Shown here one piece after another: positions 1 through 12,383 of a stretch of DNA of 64,000 nucleotides. The position numbers and the translations under genes were made by a program. The stretch is from Rhizomys pruinosus. Taxonomy: Eukaryota > Chordata > Mammalia > Rodentia > Spalacidae. The stretch is from the NCBI GenBank assembly GCA_009823505.1, contig VZQC01006319.1, positions 272,364 to 336,363 on the forward strand, read 5' to 3'. The notes below the pieces were generated by a model. That model did no database searches. It was given only the letters and a program-made list of their open reading frames with translations, and had not been told where the DNA came from. The stretch's first letter is position 1. The number at the start of each line of letters is the position of its first letter.

Positions 1-325
1 TAATATTCTGTCCATTTTTCAGAATAATAGTAGTCACTTCTCTCCTAGGCCTGATGACCTATCTAGCCACAGGTCTATAGCCCCAGTAACAGTGTCAGAC
101 ATGGGTTCTGTTTGTGAAGTCCATCTTAAATCCAAAGGGCAAGGCATTTCCCCTTCTCTGTGTTTTCCGTCTCACTGTTGAAATTGTTGAATCCAGAGTC
201 ACAAGAAACCTGCTATGAGACACCATGGAAGAGATCTCTGTATCTGAGGGGCCAAATGGGGAGGGTCTATCTGATTTCAATGTTACCTTCTCTGTAATTC
301 TGTATAGTTTTCATTATGACTGGTT

Positions 326-351
326 GGTTGGTTGGTTGGTAGGTTGGTTGG

Positions 352-386
<35 letters not shown>

Positions 387-387
387 G
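326..387 (+). repeat. (GGTT)n(GCTT)n microsatellite
   Basis: A run of GGTT units passes into GCTT units. The same array, with different lengths, recurs near 4730-4795 and 9080-9140 in the other tandem copies. Confidence 0.9.
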
Positions 388-509
388 TCTGTCCGTTGGT
401 CTGTTTGTTTTTACAACCATACCTGGTTTCTAAATATACAATATTTTTCATAATATTTAATAGTATAGTAGAGGTATACAAAAAATAAATCTCCTGATAT
501 TTTCAAGCA

Positions 510-800
510 TACTATATTGTGGGAAGATCCAGTTTGAATTAGGGGCTAGTTCTCAGCTAGCATCCCTCAGGGCACTGTGGGAGTCGTGAGATTCCTCTGA
601 CCCTGCCCCAAGAGGGAGCAACATGGCCCAGGCACAGATGCTAGGCGGAGCAGCAGTAGGCAGTGGTGCAGAACTGGGGGTCTGTGATTGGCTCTGGGAG
701 CTGACATCATTTTGCTTATAAAAGTGAGTTGCAGAGGGCAATAAATCGAATTCTCCATTACCATCATTACACAGAATTCCCAGTCCATTATTTTGCTCAT
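510..800 (+). mobile_element. LTR-like fragment in tandem copy 1
   Basis: A GC-richer segment contains a TATA-like cttataaaag (about 715), followed 20-30 nt later by a polyadenylation-type aataaa (about 740), the spacing seen in rodent retroviral LTRs. No gag, pol or env sequence adjoins it. Assignment as a solo LTR is an inference; the family was not identified. Confidence 0.45.
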
Positions 801-2121
801 ATACGAGCTGAAGCAGGCCTAGATTTCGAGTGTCAGTGGCTAGTGGGCTGGATGGAGGTCTATCAAATCACCATCCTGGTAAGCTATCATGGGGTTGGAT
901 GGAGACCTATCAGGTCACCACACTGTGCAGTGAACTGTGAGTGGGTGTAGGCTGAAGATAGGCCATCAGCCGTCAGCTGATGCACAGCCAGCTTCCTCTT
1001 TATTCAGTCTGGGACTGCAGTCCATAGATAGTAGGGGCTGCTCACATTGGGGTCAATCTCCCTTCTTAGTTAACCCTCTCTGAAAGTATCCTCATTGACA
1101 CCCCCTGAAGTTTGTCTTCTATGGGACACTAAATCTCAAGTTAGCAGTGAAGCTTCAACATCTCAGTAATTGTGGTTAGTCATTTGGGATGTTCAGACTG
1201 TGGTTGTGGCCTCCTGGTTGTTATTTTATTGCCTGGAAAGATGGGTGACTTTCTGGAAAAATCTCATTTTCCCTCCTAAGAGTAACAACAGCAAAGGGCT
1301 GTAAAGCTGTCTTTGGAGGTTGGCTCAGCGTTGCTTGGGGGAATGATCTTCCTTTTGTCTCGGGTTATTTGGATTTTGTACTGTGTGTGGCTAGGGTTGA
1401 GAACACATTTCCACTGCTATTCTGTCTATTAACGTAGCTCTGATTTAGGAAAAATTACTCTTCAGTTTTGTTTGAGTAAAGAATATCAAGGTTCTATTTT
1501 AGCATATATTGTAAAGCTATACTTTTGAGATTTTTAGTCTCCTAATGTGAATTCTCTTTCAGTCTATCTTGGTGACATAAAATTGCTTAGCTGACATATG
1601 CCGTCATTCATTTGCCTGGATGCGATGGCTCTAAACACACACGAAAGGCCATCTCATCTTTGATGATCTGTCATCTAAGTAAAGAATATCTACATGTTGC
1701 CCTTTTATTCACTAATCACTGTCATATTTCACTTTTAGGTTTACTTTGTGTGCTTCATAGGAGTGGCATTTATATTATGGAGCAAAAGTAAATTTCATCA
1801 AGATATTTGAACTCTCACTAATTGTCAGCTAGGAGTCAGAGTTTGTGCTGAGATGATTGATTGTACTTGAAGGTTCTTTGAGAAAGATTGTTTCAGCCAC
1901 AAAGTCATTGTGTTGATTCTTGTTCCCATGGTTACTTGGTAATTTCCATAGTTTATGTGTTCTCTTGTTTTCCCTTTGACTTAATTTTTAAGTTTCATTT
2001 CACAAAACAAAAGCTTTTTGCATTCCTAAACTTGCTTAGGCACAACAGTCAGAGAACTGAATTTTTTTGCATGAAAAATGTGTTGATTGGGTTAGGTAGG
2101 GCCATGTTTGTTTCTTTGTTT

Positions 2122-2580
2122 GTATGTTTGTTTGTTTTTGAGCTTAGGGTCTCCCTGTAACCCTAGCTGGCCTGGAACTTACTATGTAGACCAGGCTGTG
2201 GCCTCAAATTTACAGAGATCATGTGCCACCATACCTGGTAATTTTTTTTTTATTTGTTTTATTTTGCAATTTTTATTTTTATTTACGAGACGACCTCTGA
2301 CGGCCTCAGTGGCCTGGAATCTGGCTATGTCGTCCAGGCCTTCGATCCCACAGATGGACCCCCTGCCTTTTGCTTCCTGATGCTGTGGTTAAAGGCCAAA
2401 CCAACACCCGTTTATTTCTTTCGTATAAGTGTTTTACCGCATGTATGTAAGTACACCTACGTGTTCAATGGTTATGGTCAGGAAGAGAGTTTTAGGTCTC
2501 CTTGGATTAGCTGCCATTGGGTTCTGGGAACTGAAACCTGGGTCCTTTTCAAGAGTAGCCAGTGTGGCTCTCTAGTCTTT
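2122..2580 (-). mobile_element. Cluster of two decayed B1 and one B2-like SINE (copy 2)
   Basis: Reading right to left, the cluster shows a decayed B1 (2122-2240, with agggtctccctgtaaccc and agaccaggct), a second very diverged B1-like piece (2286-2412), and a B2-like tail-to-head fragment (2412-2580, with gggttctgggaactga). Short open frames here are SINE-derived. Confidence 0.6.
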
Positions 2581-2789
2581 TAAGAGTTTACAAAAAAAAA
2601 AATAGTTGGGTTTTTTTTTCTTATTGTAACTTAACCAATGAAATGAATAGATAAAACTTGTGAGTCTCAAGTTGACTAAAAGTTATTAAAATGAGGAAAT
2701 TCTAGCAAGTCAGGTGTATGCTGACTTCTTTTAAACTTATAAAGCACTACATGTAAAAACTAGTGCATTTCACTATTTATTATTTTTGT

Positions 2790-4640
2790 TGAGAATAATT
2801 CCATACATAATATAATATTGCTTTGAGCAAGTCCCCCGCCACCCCCTATTTCGCTCCCTCCCAGTCCCCCATATCCCTACAACTATTCCCTCCCTATTTC
2901 CTGTCTTCTTTTTCTATTACCCACCAAATCTACCTAGGTTTGCTGCCAATATGTGCCTGGGTATAGTAAGAACTGCTGGACCATGGATAGCCCCACGGGC
3001 CGCATCTACAAAAGATAACCGACTCTCCCTCTCCAGCATCTATAGATTGCCAATAGCTCTTCAGCTTAGAGATGGAACTTATGACTACCTCCCGCCTCTA
3101 GAGTATTTCTTTTTATGTTATTAAACTTGTTCCATGGTAGGGAATAAGCATGCCAATCAAACCTTTAGAGTTGCTTCCCTTTCCATGCCTCCCAACCCCA
3201 CTGAGTCTTCGGCACTGCTGCCATGACATTGCCCTGGCATCTTTGGGTGCTAAGTGCTTCCAGAGGTTTGTGGGTTGCAGTTGCTTGTTGTTGTTGGGGG
3301 TGTCGCCAACTTGTGATGTCTCAGTATACATTAGAGAAATACATAAAACCTACATACCATACATACTCGATACATACACATATCACTTGAGTTGGAGATT
3401 TTTTTTTTTTTTTTCTAAAAAGATTCTGTTTTCCTTAGGAAGTGCTCCGAAGTTCCTCCTTGAGCACCCAAAACAACCATTCATCCTGCACTTTTGCTCC
3501 ACCACTGGGGTCTTTCCCTCCCGTGTCCCCCCACATGAAGTCCTAGTAAGCACGCGTCCCTGTCTGATCCCCCACTGAGCCCTCGGGTTGTTGATACAGC
3601 CCAGGTAGTCCAAGTAATGGCAGTCTGTATTCTGATGAGGTTGAAATCCCCTTAACATGTTTAGCTGACCTTTGAAAAACAAAAACTTAGGTTAATCTGG
3701 CTAGCCTACGCCCCCCCCTCCCCCCCTAACCGCATCCCCCCCCCTGCCTCTACCTAAGGATCCAGAATGCACAAGTACATCAACCAGATATAAATAATCT
3801 TCAGACTAGAGAAACTACTACAGACATAGAACTTGAGATATTAGTAAAAAAAAAAAACAAGGAAAAAAGAGAGTTACTGTTGTTGTTCTGTCTTCAATTC
3901 TTACTGGAGGTACTCTACTCTGTGGCTGCAACCGTTTTTACATCCTCAAAGACATGAGACCAGCCTTGTAACCTTCCAATCATGGACTGAGGACTCATGT
4001 TCTCTCCGAGATCCTCCAGACCTTCAATGCAGATGGAGGACTACTGAGATACCCAGCCTGTGGCATTTTCTGGGCTTTTGTCTGGCTTGCGTTGCATGGT
4101 TTTGTGCATGCTTCACAATTGTTAAGTTTCGTCTGTGCACTATGTAATTATACCATAAAATACTGTTTCCTTATAGTCTTTCACCCCTCGACTCTTTACA
4201 ATTCTTTCCACCCCTCTTGTGTGATGACCCCTGAGCTTTGAGTGAGAAGGCTTTTGTTTTGTGATATTCTTATTCTTAAATTTCTACTAGTTGTGAGTCT
4301 CTGGTACATCACCATCTCTGAAAAAGAAGCTTCTACTGATGAGGGTTTTGAGGCATGCACTAATCCTTGGGTATAAGGACATGTCATTAGGAGTCACTTT
4401 AATATTCTGTCCATTTTTCAGAATAATAGTAGTCACTTCTCTCCTAGGCCTGATGACCTATCTAGCCACAGGTCTATAGCCCCAAGTAACATGTGTCAGA
4501 CATGGGTTCTCGTTTTGTGAAGTCCTATCTTAAATCTCAAAGGGCAAGGCATTTCCCCTTCTCTGTGTTTTCACGTCTCACTGTTGAAACTTGTTGGAAC
4601 CGGAGTCACAAGAAACCTGCTATGAGACACCATGGAAGGA
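2790..4640 (-). mobile_element. Lx-type L1 3'UTR-like sequence (copy 2)
   Basis: The stretch contains phrases that recur in the L1-linked blocks at 15350-16080, 21830-22475 and 30000-30800, such as gataaccgactctccctc, gccaatagctcttcagc and gacccctgagctttgagtg. These are typical of old rodent L1 3' untranslated regions on the minus strand. Family naming is from memory. It also has a poly-T run at 3400-3415 and C-rich tracts near 3710-3745. Confidence 0.55.
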
Positions 4641-4904
4641 TCTCTGTTATCTGAGGGGCCAAAATGGGGGAGGGTCTATCTGATTCAATGTTACCTTCTC
4701 TGTATTCTGTATAGTTTTCATTTATGACCTGGTTGGTTGGTTGGTTGGTAGGGTTCTGTGTTGCTGGCTTGCTTGCTTGCTTGCTTGCTGCTGGTCTGTC
4801 CGTTGGTCTGTGTTGTGTTACAACCATACCGGGTGTTTCTAACTGAGTAAATATTTTTCATAATATTTAATAGTATAGTAGAGGTATACAAAAAATAAAT
4901 CTCC

Positions 4905-5190
4905 TGATATTTTCAAGCATACTATATTGTGGGAGATCCAGTTTGAATCTAGGGGCCAGTTCTCAGCTAGATCCCCTCCGGGCATGTGAGGTCTAGATTT
5001 GATTCCTCTGACCCTGCCCCAAGAGGGAGCAAACATTGGCCAGGCACCAGATTGCTAGGTCGGGCAGCCAGAGGCAGTGGGCCAGAACGGAGGTCTTGAT
5101 TGCTCTGGGAGCTGACTCATTTGCTATAAAATTGAGTGACAGCAGGCAATAAAGCGAATATCTACCAATACATCACTACAGATTCCCAGC
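4905..5190 (+). mobile_element. LTR-like fragment in tandem copy 2
   Basis: This is the copy 2 equivalent of the segment at 510-800, with many indels. The TATA-like gctataaaat and the aataaa signal are still recognisable. Confidence 0.4.
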
Positions 5191-5538
5191 ATCGTTATTT
5201 TTCATCATATGGGCTGAAGCAGGCCTAGATTTCGAGTGTCGTGGTTAGTGGGCTGGATGGAGGTCTATCAAATCACCATCCTGGTAAGCTATCATGGGGT
5301 GGTGGAGACCTTCAGGTCACCACACTGTGCAGTCAACTGTGAGTCGGGTGTTAGTTGAATGATAGGCCTCTCAGCCATTCAGTCTTATGGCCACAGCCAG
5401 CTTTCTTTTATTCAGTCTGGGACTGCAGTCCATAGATAGTAGGGGTTGCTCACATTGGGGTCAGTCTCTCTTCTTAGTTAACCCTCTCTGAAAGTATCCT
5501 CATTGACACCCCCTGAAGTTTGTCTTCTATGGGACACT

Positions 5539-5539
5539 N
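5539..5539. other. Single N at a tandem-copy junction
   Basis: One ambiguous base sits exactly between the truncated end of copy 2 and the start of copy 3. It probably marks an assembly join or closed gap rather than a real base. Confidence 0.8.
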
Positions 5540-6410
5540 TTCTGGAAAAATCTCATTTTCCCTCCTAAGAGTAACAACAGCAAAGGGCTGTAAAGCTGTC
5601 TTTGGAGGTTGGCTCAGCGTTGCTTGGGGGAATGATCTTCCTTTTGTCTCGGGTTATTTGGATTTTGTACTGTGTGTGGCTAGGGTTGAGAACACATTTC
5701 CACTGCTATTCTGTCTATTAACGTAGCTCTGATTTAGGAAAAATTACTCTTCAGTTTTGTTTGAGTAAAGAATATCAAGGTTCTATTTTAGCATATATTG
5801 TAAAGCTATACTTTTGAGATTTTTAGTCTCCTAATGTGAATTCTCTTTCAGTCTATCTTGGTGACATAAAATTGCTTAGCTGACATATGCCGTCATTCAT
5901 TTGCCTGGATGCGATGGCTCTAAACACACACGAAAGGCCATCTCATCTTTGATGATCTGTCATCTAAGTAAAGAATATCTACATGTTGCCCTTTTATTCA
6001 CTAATCACTGTCATATTTCACTTTTAGGTTTACTTTGTGTGCTTCATAGGAGTGGCATTTATATTATGGAGCAAAAGTAAATTTCATCAAGATATTTGAA
6101 CTCTCACTAATTGTCAGCTAGGAGTCAGAGTTTGTGCTGAGATGATTGATTGTACTTGAAGGTTCTTTGAGAAAGATTGTTTCAGCCACAAAGTCATTGT
6201 GTTGATTCTTGTTCCCATGGTTACTTGGTAATTTCCATAGTTTATGTGTTCTCTTGTTTTCCCTTTGACTTAATTTTTAAGTTTCATTTCACAAAACAAA
6301 AGCTTTTTGCATTCCTAAACTTGCTTAGGCACAACAGTCAGAGAACTGAATTTTTTTGCATGAAAAATGTGTTGATTGGGTTAGGTAGGGCCATGTTTGT
6401 TTCTTTGTTT

Positions 6411-6868
6411 GTATGTTTGTTTGTTTTTGAGCTTAGGGTCTCCCTGTAACCCTAGCTGGCCTGGAACTTACTATGTAGACCAGGCTGTGGCCTCAAATTT
6501 ACAGAGATCATGTGCCACCATACCTGGTAATTTTTTTTTTATTTGTTTTATTTTGCAATTTTTATTTTTATTTACGAGACGACCTCTGACGGCCTCAGTG
6601 GCCTGGAATCTGGCTATGTCGTCCAGGCCTTCGATCCCACAGATGGACCCCCTGCCTTTTGCTTCCTGATGCTGTGGTTAAAGGCCAAACCAACACCCGT
6701 TTATTTCTTTCGTATAAGTGTTTTACCGCCTGTATGTAAGTACCACCTAGTGTTTCAATGGTTATGGTCAGGAAAGAGAGTTTTAGGTCTCCTTGGATTA
6801 GCTGCCATTGGGTTCTGGGAACTGAACCTGGGTCCTTTTCAAGAGTAGCCAGTGTGGCTCTCTAGTCT
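6411..6868 (-). mobile_element. Cluster of decayed B1 and B2-like SINEs (copy 3)
   Basis: This is the same cluster as 2122-2580, repeated in the third tandem copy, nearly base for base until about 6728. Confidence 0.6.
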
Positions 6869-7099
6869 TTTAAGAGTTTACCACCAAAAAAAAAACTAGT
6901 TGGGTTTTTTTTTCTTATTGTAACTTAACCAATGAAATGAATAGATAAAACTTGTGAGTCTCAAGTTGACCTTTAAAAAAAGTGTATTAAAATGGAAGGA
7001 AATTCTAGCAAGTCAGGTGTATTGCTGCTTCTTTTAAACTTTATAAAGCCTCATGTAAAACTAGTGCATTTCACTATTTATTATTTTTATGTTGAGAAA

Positions 7100-8960
7100 A
7101 CTTCCATAACATAACTATAATATTGCTTGAGCTCCCCCCGTTCCCCCCCCTATTTCGCCTCCCTCCCAGTCCCCCATATCCCTACAACCTATTCCTCCCT
7201 ATTTCCTGTCTTCCTTTTTCTATTACCCACCAAATCTACCTAGTGCTTTTGCTGCCAATATGTGCCTGGGTATAGTAAGAACTGCTGGACCATGGATAGC
7301 CCCACGGGCCGCATCTACAAAGATAACCGACTCTCCCTCTCCCAGCATCTATAGATTGCCAATAGCTCTTCAGTTAGAGATGGAACCTTATGATAACCTC
7401 CCGCCTCTAGGCTAGCTTCTTTTTATGGTTATTATAACGGTTGCCAGGAGGGGCAGATACAGGCATGGCGCAATCAAACCTAGAGTTGCTTCCCTTTCCA
7501 TGCCTCCAACCCCAACTGAGTCTCGGCACGCTGCCAGACATTGCCCGGCATCGGGGTGCTAAGGCTGTCCAGAGGTGGTGGGGGTTGCAGGGCTTGGTGG
7601 GGGGGGGGGTGTCGCCAAACTGGGAGTCTAAGTATACATTAGAGAAATACATTAAAGACCTACATACCATACATTCCAGAAATACACATGTCACTTGAGT
7701 TGGAGATTTTTTTTTTTTTTTTTTTTTTTTGGCTAAAAGATATCTGTTTTCCTTAAGGAAGTGCTCCGAAGTTCCTCCTTAGCAAGCCCAAAAAACCATC
7801 AATCCTGCACTTTTGCTCCACACTGGGGTCTTTCCCTCCCTGGTCCCCCCAAATGAAGTCCTAGTAAGCACGCGTCCCGTCCTAGATCCCCCCTCAGCCT
7901 CTCGTGTGTGTTGTATGATACAGCCCAGGTAGTTGAGTAATTGCAGTCTGTATTCTGATGAGGTTGAAATCCCCTTAAATGTTTTAGCTGACCTTGAATA
8001 AAACAAAAACTAGGTTACATCTGGGCCTCGCCCCCCCCCCCTCCCCCCCCCCTCCCGCCTCCCCCGCCCCCTGCCTCTCACCTAATGATCCAAATGGGCA
8101 AAGCTCACAACCAGATATAAATAATCATTAAGACTAGAGAAACTACTACAGACATAGAACTTGCAGATATTAGTAAAAAAAAAAAAAAGGAAAAAAGAGA
8201 GTTACGTTGTTGTTCTTGTCTTCAATTCTTACTGGAGGTACCTTACTCTGTGGCTGCAACCGTTTTTACATGCCTCAAAGATATGAGACACAGCCTTGTA
8301 ACCTTCCAATATGGGGACTGAGGACTCATGTCTCTCCGAGAATCCTCCCGACCTTCAATGAGATGGAGGACTACTGAGATACCCAGCCTGTGGCCTTTTT
8401 TCTGGGCTTTTGTCTGGCTTGCGGTTGCATGGTTTTTGTGCATGCTTCACAATGTTTAAGTTTCGTCTGTGCATATGTTAATTATACATAAAAATATGTT
8501 TCCTTATAGTCTTTCACCCCCTCTGACTCTTACAATTCCTTTCCACCCCTCTTGTGTGATGACCCCTGAGCTTTGAGTGAGAATGGACTTTTTTGTTTTT
8601 TGTGATATTCTTATTCTTAAATTTCTATGTTGTGAGTCTCTGGTTCATCACCATCCTCTGAAAAAGAAGCTTCTCTGATTTGAGGGTTTTTGAGAGCGAG
8701 ATGCACTAATCCTTGGGTATAAGGACATGTCATTAGGAGTCACTTTAATATCTGTCCATTTTTTCAGAATAAATAGTAGTCACTTCTCTTCTAGGCTGAC
8801 ATGATACTATCTAGCCCACAGGTTCTATAGCCCCAGTAGTAAAACATGTGTCAGACATGGGTTTCGGTTTTGTGATAGTCCTATCTTAATCTCAAAGGGC
8901 AAGGCTTTCCCTTCTCTGTGTTTTCACGCTCACTGTTTAACTTGTTGGAACCGGAGTCAC
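7100..8960 (-). mobile_element. Lx-type L1 3'UTR-like sequence (copy 3)
   Basis: This is the counterpart of 2790-4640 in the third tandem copy, heavily altered by indels and expanded homopolymers (G run near 7600, T run near 7710, C runs near 8030-8070). Confidence 0.55.
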
Positions 8961-9257
8961 AAGAAACCTGCTATGAGACACCATGGAAGAGATCTCTGTA
9001 TCTGAGGGGCCAAATGGGGAGGGTCTATCTGATTTCAATGTTACCTTCTCTGTAATTCTGTATAGTTTTCATTATGACTGGTTGGTTGGTTGGTTGGTAG
9101 GTTCTGTGTTTGCTGCTTGCTTGCTTGCTTGCTTGCTGGCTGGTCTGTCCGTTGGTCTGTTTGTTTTTACAACCATACCTGGTTTTTCTACTATAAATAT
9201 TTTTCATAATATTTAATAGTATAGTAGAGGTATACAAAAAATAAATCTCCTGATATT

Positions 9258-9560
9258 TTCAAGCATACTATATTGTGGGTAGATCCAGTTTGAATTAGGG
9301 GCGAGTTCTCAGCTTTAGATCCCTCCGGGCACTGGTGGGTCTGAGGATGTTGATTACTCTGACCCTGCCCAAGAGGGAGCAACATGGCCCAGGCACAGAT
9401 GCTAGGCGGAGCAGCAGAGTGCAGTGGCTCAGAACCGGAGGTCTGTGATTGCTCTGGCGAGCTGACATTCATTTGCCTATAAAATTGAGTGGCAGAGGGC
9501 AATAAATCGAATTCTCCAATAACATCACTACAGAATTCCCAGCCATCAATTTTTGCCTCA
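9258..9560 (+). mobile_element. LTR-like fragment in tandem copy 3
   Basis: This is the copy 3 equivalent of the segment at 510-800, with cctataaaat and aataaa retained. Confidence 0.4.
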
Positions 9561-10010
9561 TATGGGCTGAAGCAGGCCTGGATTCTGAGTGTTGTGGTTA
9601 GTGGGCTGGATGGAGGTCTATCAAATCACCATCCTGGTAAGCTATCATGGGGTTGGATGGAGACCTTCCAGGTCCCACCCTGTGCAGTCAACTGTGAGCG
9701 GGTTTAGGTTGAAGATCGGCCCTCAGCCATTCAGCTTATGGCACAGCCAGCTTTCTTTTTATTCAGTCTGGGACTGCAGTCCATAGATAGTAGGGGTTGC
9801 TCACATTGGGGTCAGTCTCTCTTCTTAGTTAACCCTCTCTGAAAGTATCCTCATTGACACCCCCTGAAGTTTGTCTTCTATGGGACACTAATCTCAAGTT
9901 AGCAGTGAAGCTTCAACATCTCAGTAATTGTGGTTAGTCATTTGGGATGTTCAGACTGTGGTTGTGGCCTCCTGGTTGTTATTTTATTGCCTGGAAAGAT
10001 GGGTGACTTT

Positions 10011-11270
10011 TTTTATGTTGTTTCATCAGATCTGTAAGATAGAAGATTATGAAATAATTTTTCATCATCAATGATGGTTCATAGAATTATTAGACAGTAG
10101 TCATGACTTTCATCTCACATTCTTGTGTGGTTTTAATTCATCTTTCCGAGGAGAACGGCTTATACTGAGCATTGCTGGAAATCTCATTTAGTGTCTGAAC
10201 AGAGGTGTTCCCTGTCTCCTGCCCTGCGTATTGACTTGATGACCCCTGCACTATTTGAGGATATTATTTATATTTACAAGAGTGGATAGTATTTTTCCTT
10301 ATTTACCATTAAGAACTCTCCTGCTTGACTTCAAATATACACACTTGTTTTTAAAAGATTGGTGAGCTTAAGTAAGTCCTAAATACATTACTTAATTTCT
10401 ATTCTATCTTGTGAGTGTAACAAAATATTATATGTTGAGAGTAAAGCCTGGGTATTCCAATAAAGAAAAGACAGGATATAAAGAAAAAAAACTGAGAAAA
10501 CTAAATTCCCCTCCCCACCACAGTACGGTTCTGTATTTCATAGGAGATCACAACAAAAGTAGATATGCCACCCTGACTGAAAGGAAGCCCTTGTGAATGC
10601 ATGACAACACTCTCCTGGTTTTCCAGCCTCTGAGGTGGTACAACACCTTTCATGTGCATCTCTTATCCACATGTTATAGTCAGTACCTAACATTAGTCTA
10701 AGAAATTGGTTTCTGTACCATGGAGGGCTATTCCTCTGAGTTCTGGGATAGTTGGCAACAACCCTAACATCTAGGTCTCAGTAACAGCTTCCTTGCCTTG
10801 ATGATAAATAGTACCTGTAAGCATTGTGAGGAGATCCAAGAGCAGACTCTCTCCTCCTTGGAAACCTCAGCTCTGACTGTATCTTCAACCTCTTTAAGCA
10901 GCTGTCCTTGTCACTTTGATGTACTTTAATGCCTGTCTCAGTTCTTTGAATGTACCAAACATTTGTAGCTATAAAAGAATAAATTGTGATTCTTCTAAAA
11001 TTCATTTTAATTGTAATTTCTATTCTGAGAAATATTATATGTGCTTCTCATGTGGAGAATATTTCCTGGGTCAGGATGTTACTTCTGTAAAAGTGTACAG
11101 ACTTCTGAAGGTCTATTGGCAGCTAATGGTTTCTGGGAGAGGGCTGTCATTTTCTTTAGTGGGGGAGTCACTGGTAAGTTGTCTGTGCTTTAGTAAATAA
11201 TCCCCACCCCATCGTTCATTCAAGCAACTCTAATTAAACTAAGTGAGACACACACAAAAAGAAGATCTGA
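10011..11270. other. Single-copy intron sequence
   Basis: AT-rich sequence to the right of the tandem array. I see no exon, repeat family or RNA gene in it; short open frames lack any recognisable protein. Confidence 0.6.
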
Positions 11271-11477
11271 GAGGCTGGAGAGATGGCTCAGCAGTTAAGA
11301 GCACTGGCTGCTCTTGCAGGGGACCCAGGCTCGATTCCCAGCACCCACATGGCAGCTAACAACCATCTATAACTCCAGTTCAAGGGGATCCAATGCCCTC
11401 TTCTGACTTTCCTGAACATTGTAGGACAGGAGTGCACTTACATGCATGCAAGCAATAGACTCATACACACACACAAA

Positions 11478-11509
<32 letters not shown>

Positions 11510-11515
11510 AAAATA
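11271..11515 (+). mobile_element. B2 SINE (older) with AAAT-rich tail
   Basis: It begins gaggctggagagatggctcagcagttaag as two pol III box regions and ends in an (AAAT)n tail at 11476-11512. It lacks the 17-bp internal duplication of the younger copies. Confidence 0.85.
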
Positions 11516-11759
11516 CATTTTTTTAAAAAAGAAGATAATGAACTTGGTATAATTTCTACGTGGCCTACAGTGGAGAGAACACTTTTGGTTTCTGACAGGC
11601 CGCGCTGGGCTAGGTGCAGCACTCCTTCTTGCTTGCTTCACTAGATTTTGCCAACTGCAAATCATGTTGGACTGAGCTAATCTGTTCTTTCTGAGACTAT
11701 TAAGGTAAATAATTAACAATAAAATTTCCTTTTATAAAGGCGATTAAAAATATATATAA

Positions 11760-11991
11760 GGGGCTGGAGAGATGGCCTAGTGGTTAACAGCGCCGACCGC
11801 TCTTGCAGAGGACCCGAGTTTGATCCCCAGCACCCACATGGCGGCCGAGAACCGTCTGAAACTCCAATTCCAGGAGAACTCCAGTTCCAGGGATATCCGA
11901 CACCCTCTTCTGACCTCCGCGTCATTGCATGACACGGGTGCACAAACTTGCATGCAGACAGTACATTGATACACATACAGAAATAAATAAA
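11760..11991 (+). mobile_element. Young B2 SINE, long subtype
   Basis: It is nearly intact from ggggctggagagatgg to the aaataaataaa tail, CpG-rich, and carries a 17-bp tandem duplication (aactccaattccaggag followed by aactccagttccaggg). A B1 copy is joined to its A-rich tail. Confidence 0.9.
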
Positions 11992-11992
11992 T

Positions 11993-12152
11993 GCTGGGCG
12001 TGGTGGCGCACACCTTTAATCCTAGCACTTAGGAGGCAGAGGCATGCGGATCTCTGTGAGTTCGATGCCAGCCTGGTCTACAGAGTGAGTTCCAGGACAG
12101 CCAGAGCTACAGGAAGACCCTGTCTCAAAAAGACAAAACAAAAAAAAAAAAC
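11993..12152 (+). mobile_element. B1 SINE
   Basis: A full-length B1 from gctgggcgtggtggcg to tgtctcaaaaagacaaa, inserted at the A-rich tail of the preceding B2. Confidence 0.92.
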
Positions 12153-12169
12153 CACAAAAACAACAAATA

Positions 12170-12202
12170 ATAAGATAATATATATATATACTATATATAT
12201 AA
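12170..12202. repeat. (TA)n microsatellite
   Basis: A short alternating TA tract. Confidence 0.8.
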
Positions 12203-12383
12203 AATAAAAGACATAAAAAAGTATTAGGTGGCTTGTTAGGAAGAAGAGGGGTTCACATGGAATGGGGAGATGAAAAAGGTACTATGGTGGCAAACTACTA
12301 AAACCATGTCACTTGTCAATGTATAAATAATCTGCCAAAAGAATAAAAAATAAGATAAAAAAAGTAACAGATGAAAAAAAAGC

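Larger units (their letters stand above)
1..1250. repeat. Tandem unit, copy 1 (3' part only)
   Basis: The first 1250 bases are the end of a ~4.4 kb unit repeated at 4400-5538 and 8746-10010. The unit end is recognised at gggtgactt, where this copy jumps directly into the start of the next unit (ctggaaaaatctc) while copy 3 continues into unrelated sequence. It contains L1 3'UTR-like sequence, a GGTT/GCTT microsatellite and an LTR-like piece. It is intronic and non-coding. Confidence 0.85.
1251..5538. repeat. Tandem unit, copy 2 (last ~115 bp missing before the N)
   Basis: This copy starts at ttctggaaaaatctc and runs to gggacact, where one N follows and copy 3 begins. Compared with copies 1 and 3 it lacks the terminal ~115 bp between gggacact and gggtgactt. 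Bases 1252-2439 look identical to 5541-6728. From about 4470 to 5400 it differs from copies 1 and 3 by many small insertions and deletions, in a pattern typical of unpolished long reads. Confidence 0.85.
5540..10010. repeat. Tandem unit, copy 3 (complete, ~4.47 kb)
   Basis: This is the only copy seen from unit start to unit end; at 10010 it passes into single-copy intron. Its first ~1190 bp and last ~120 bp match copy 2 cleanly. Its middle (about 6730-9770) is full of homopolymer length changes and single-base indels relative to copies 1 and 2, including long C runs at 8030-8070. It holds the same L1 3'UTR-like, SINE-like and LTR-like elements as copy 2. Confidence 0.85.

Noticed and set aside
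1888..2583. Repeated open frames, identical at 6177-6848
   Set aside because: They lie in decayed B1/B2 sequence and repeat only because the tandem unit repeats.
1..10010. CRISPR-like or phage-like array
   Set aside because: The repeat unit is 4.4 kb of rodent intron; there are no short regular repeats with unique spacers.
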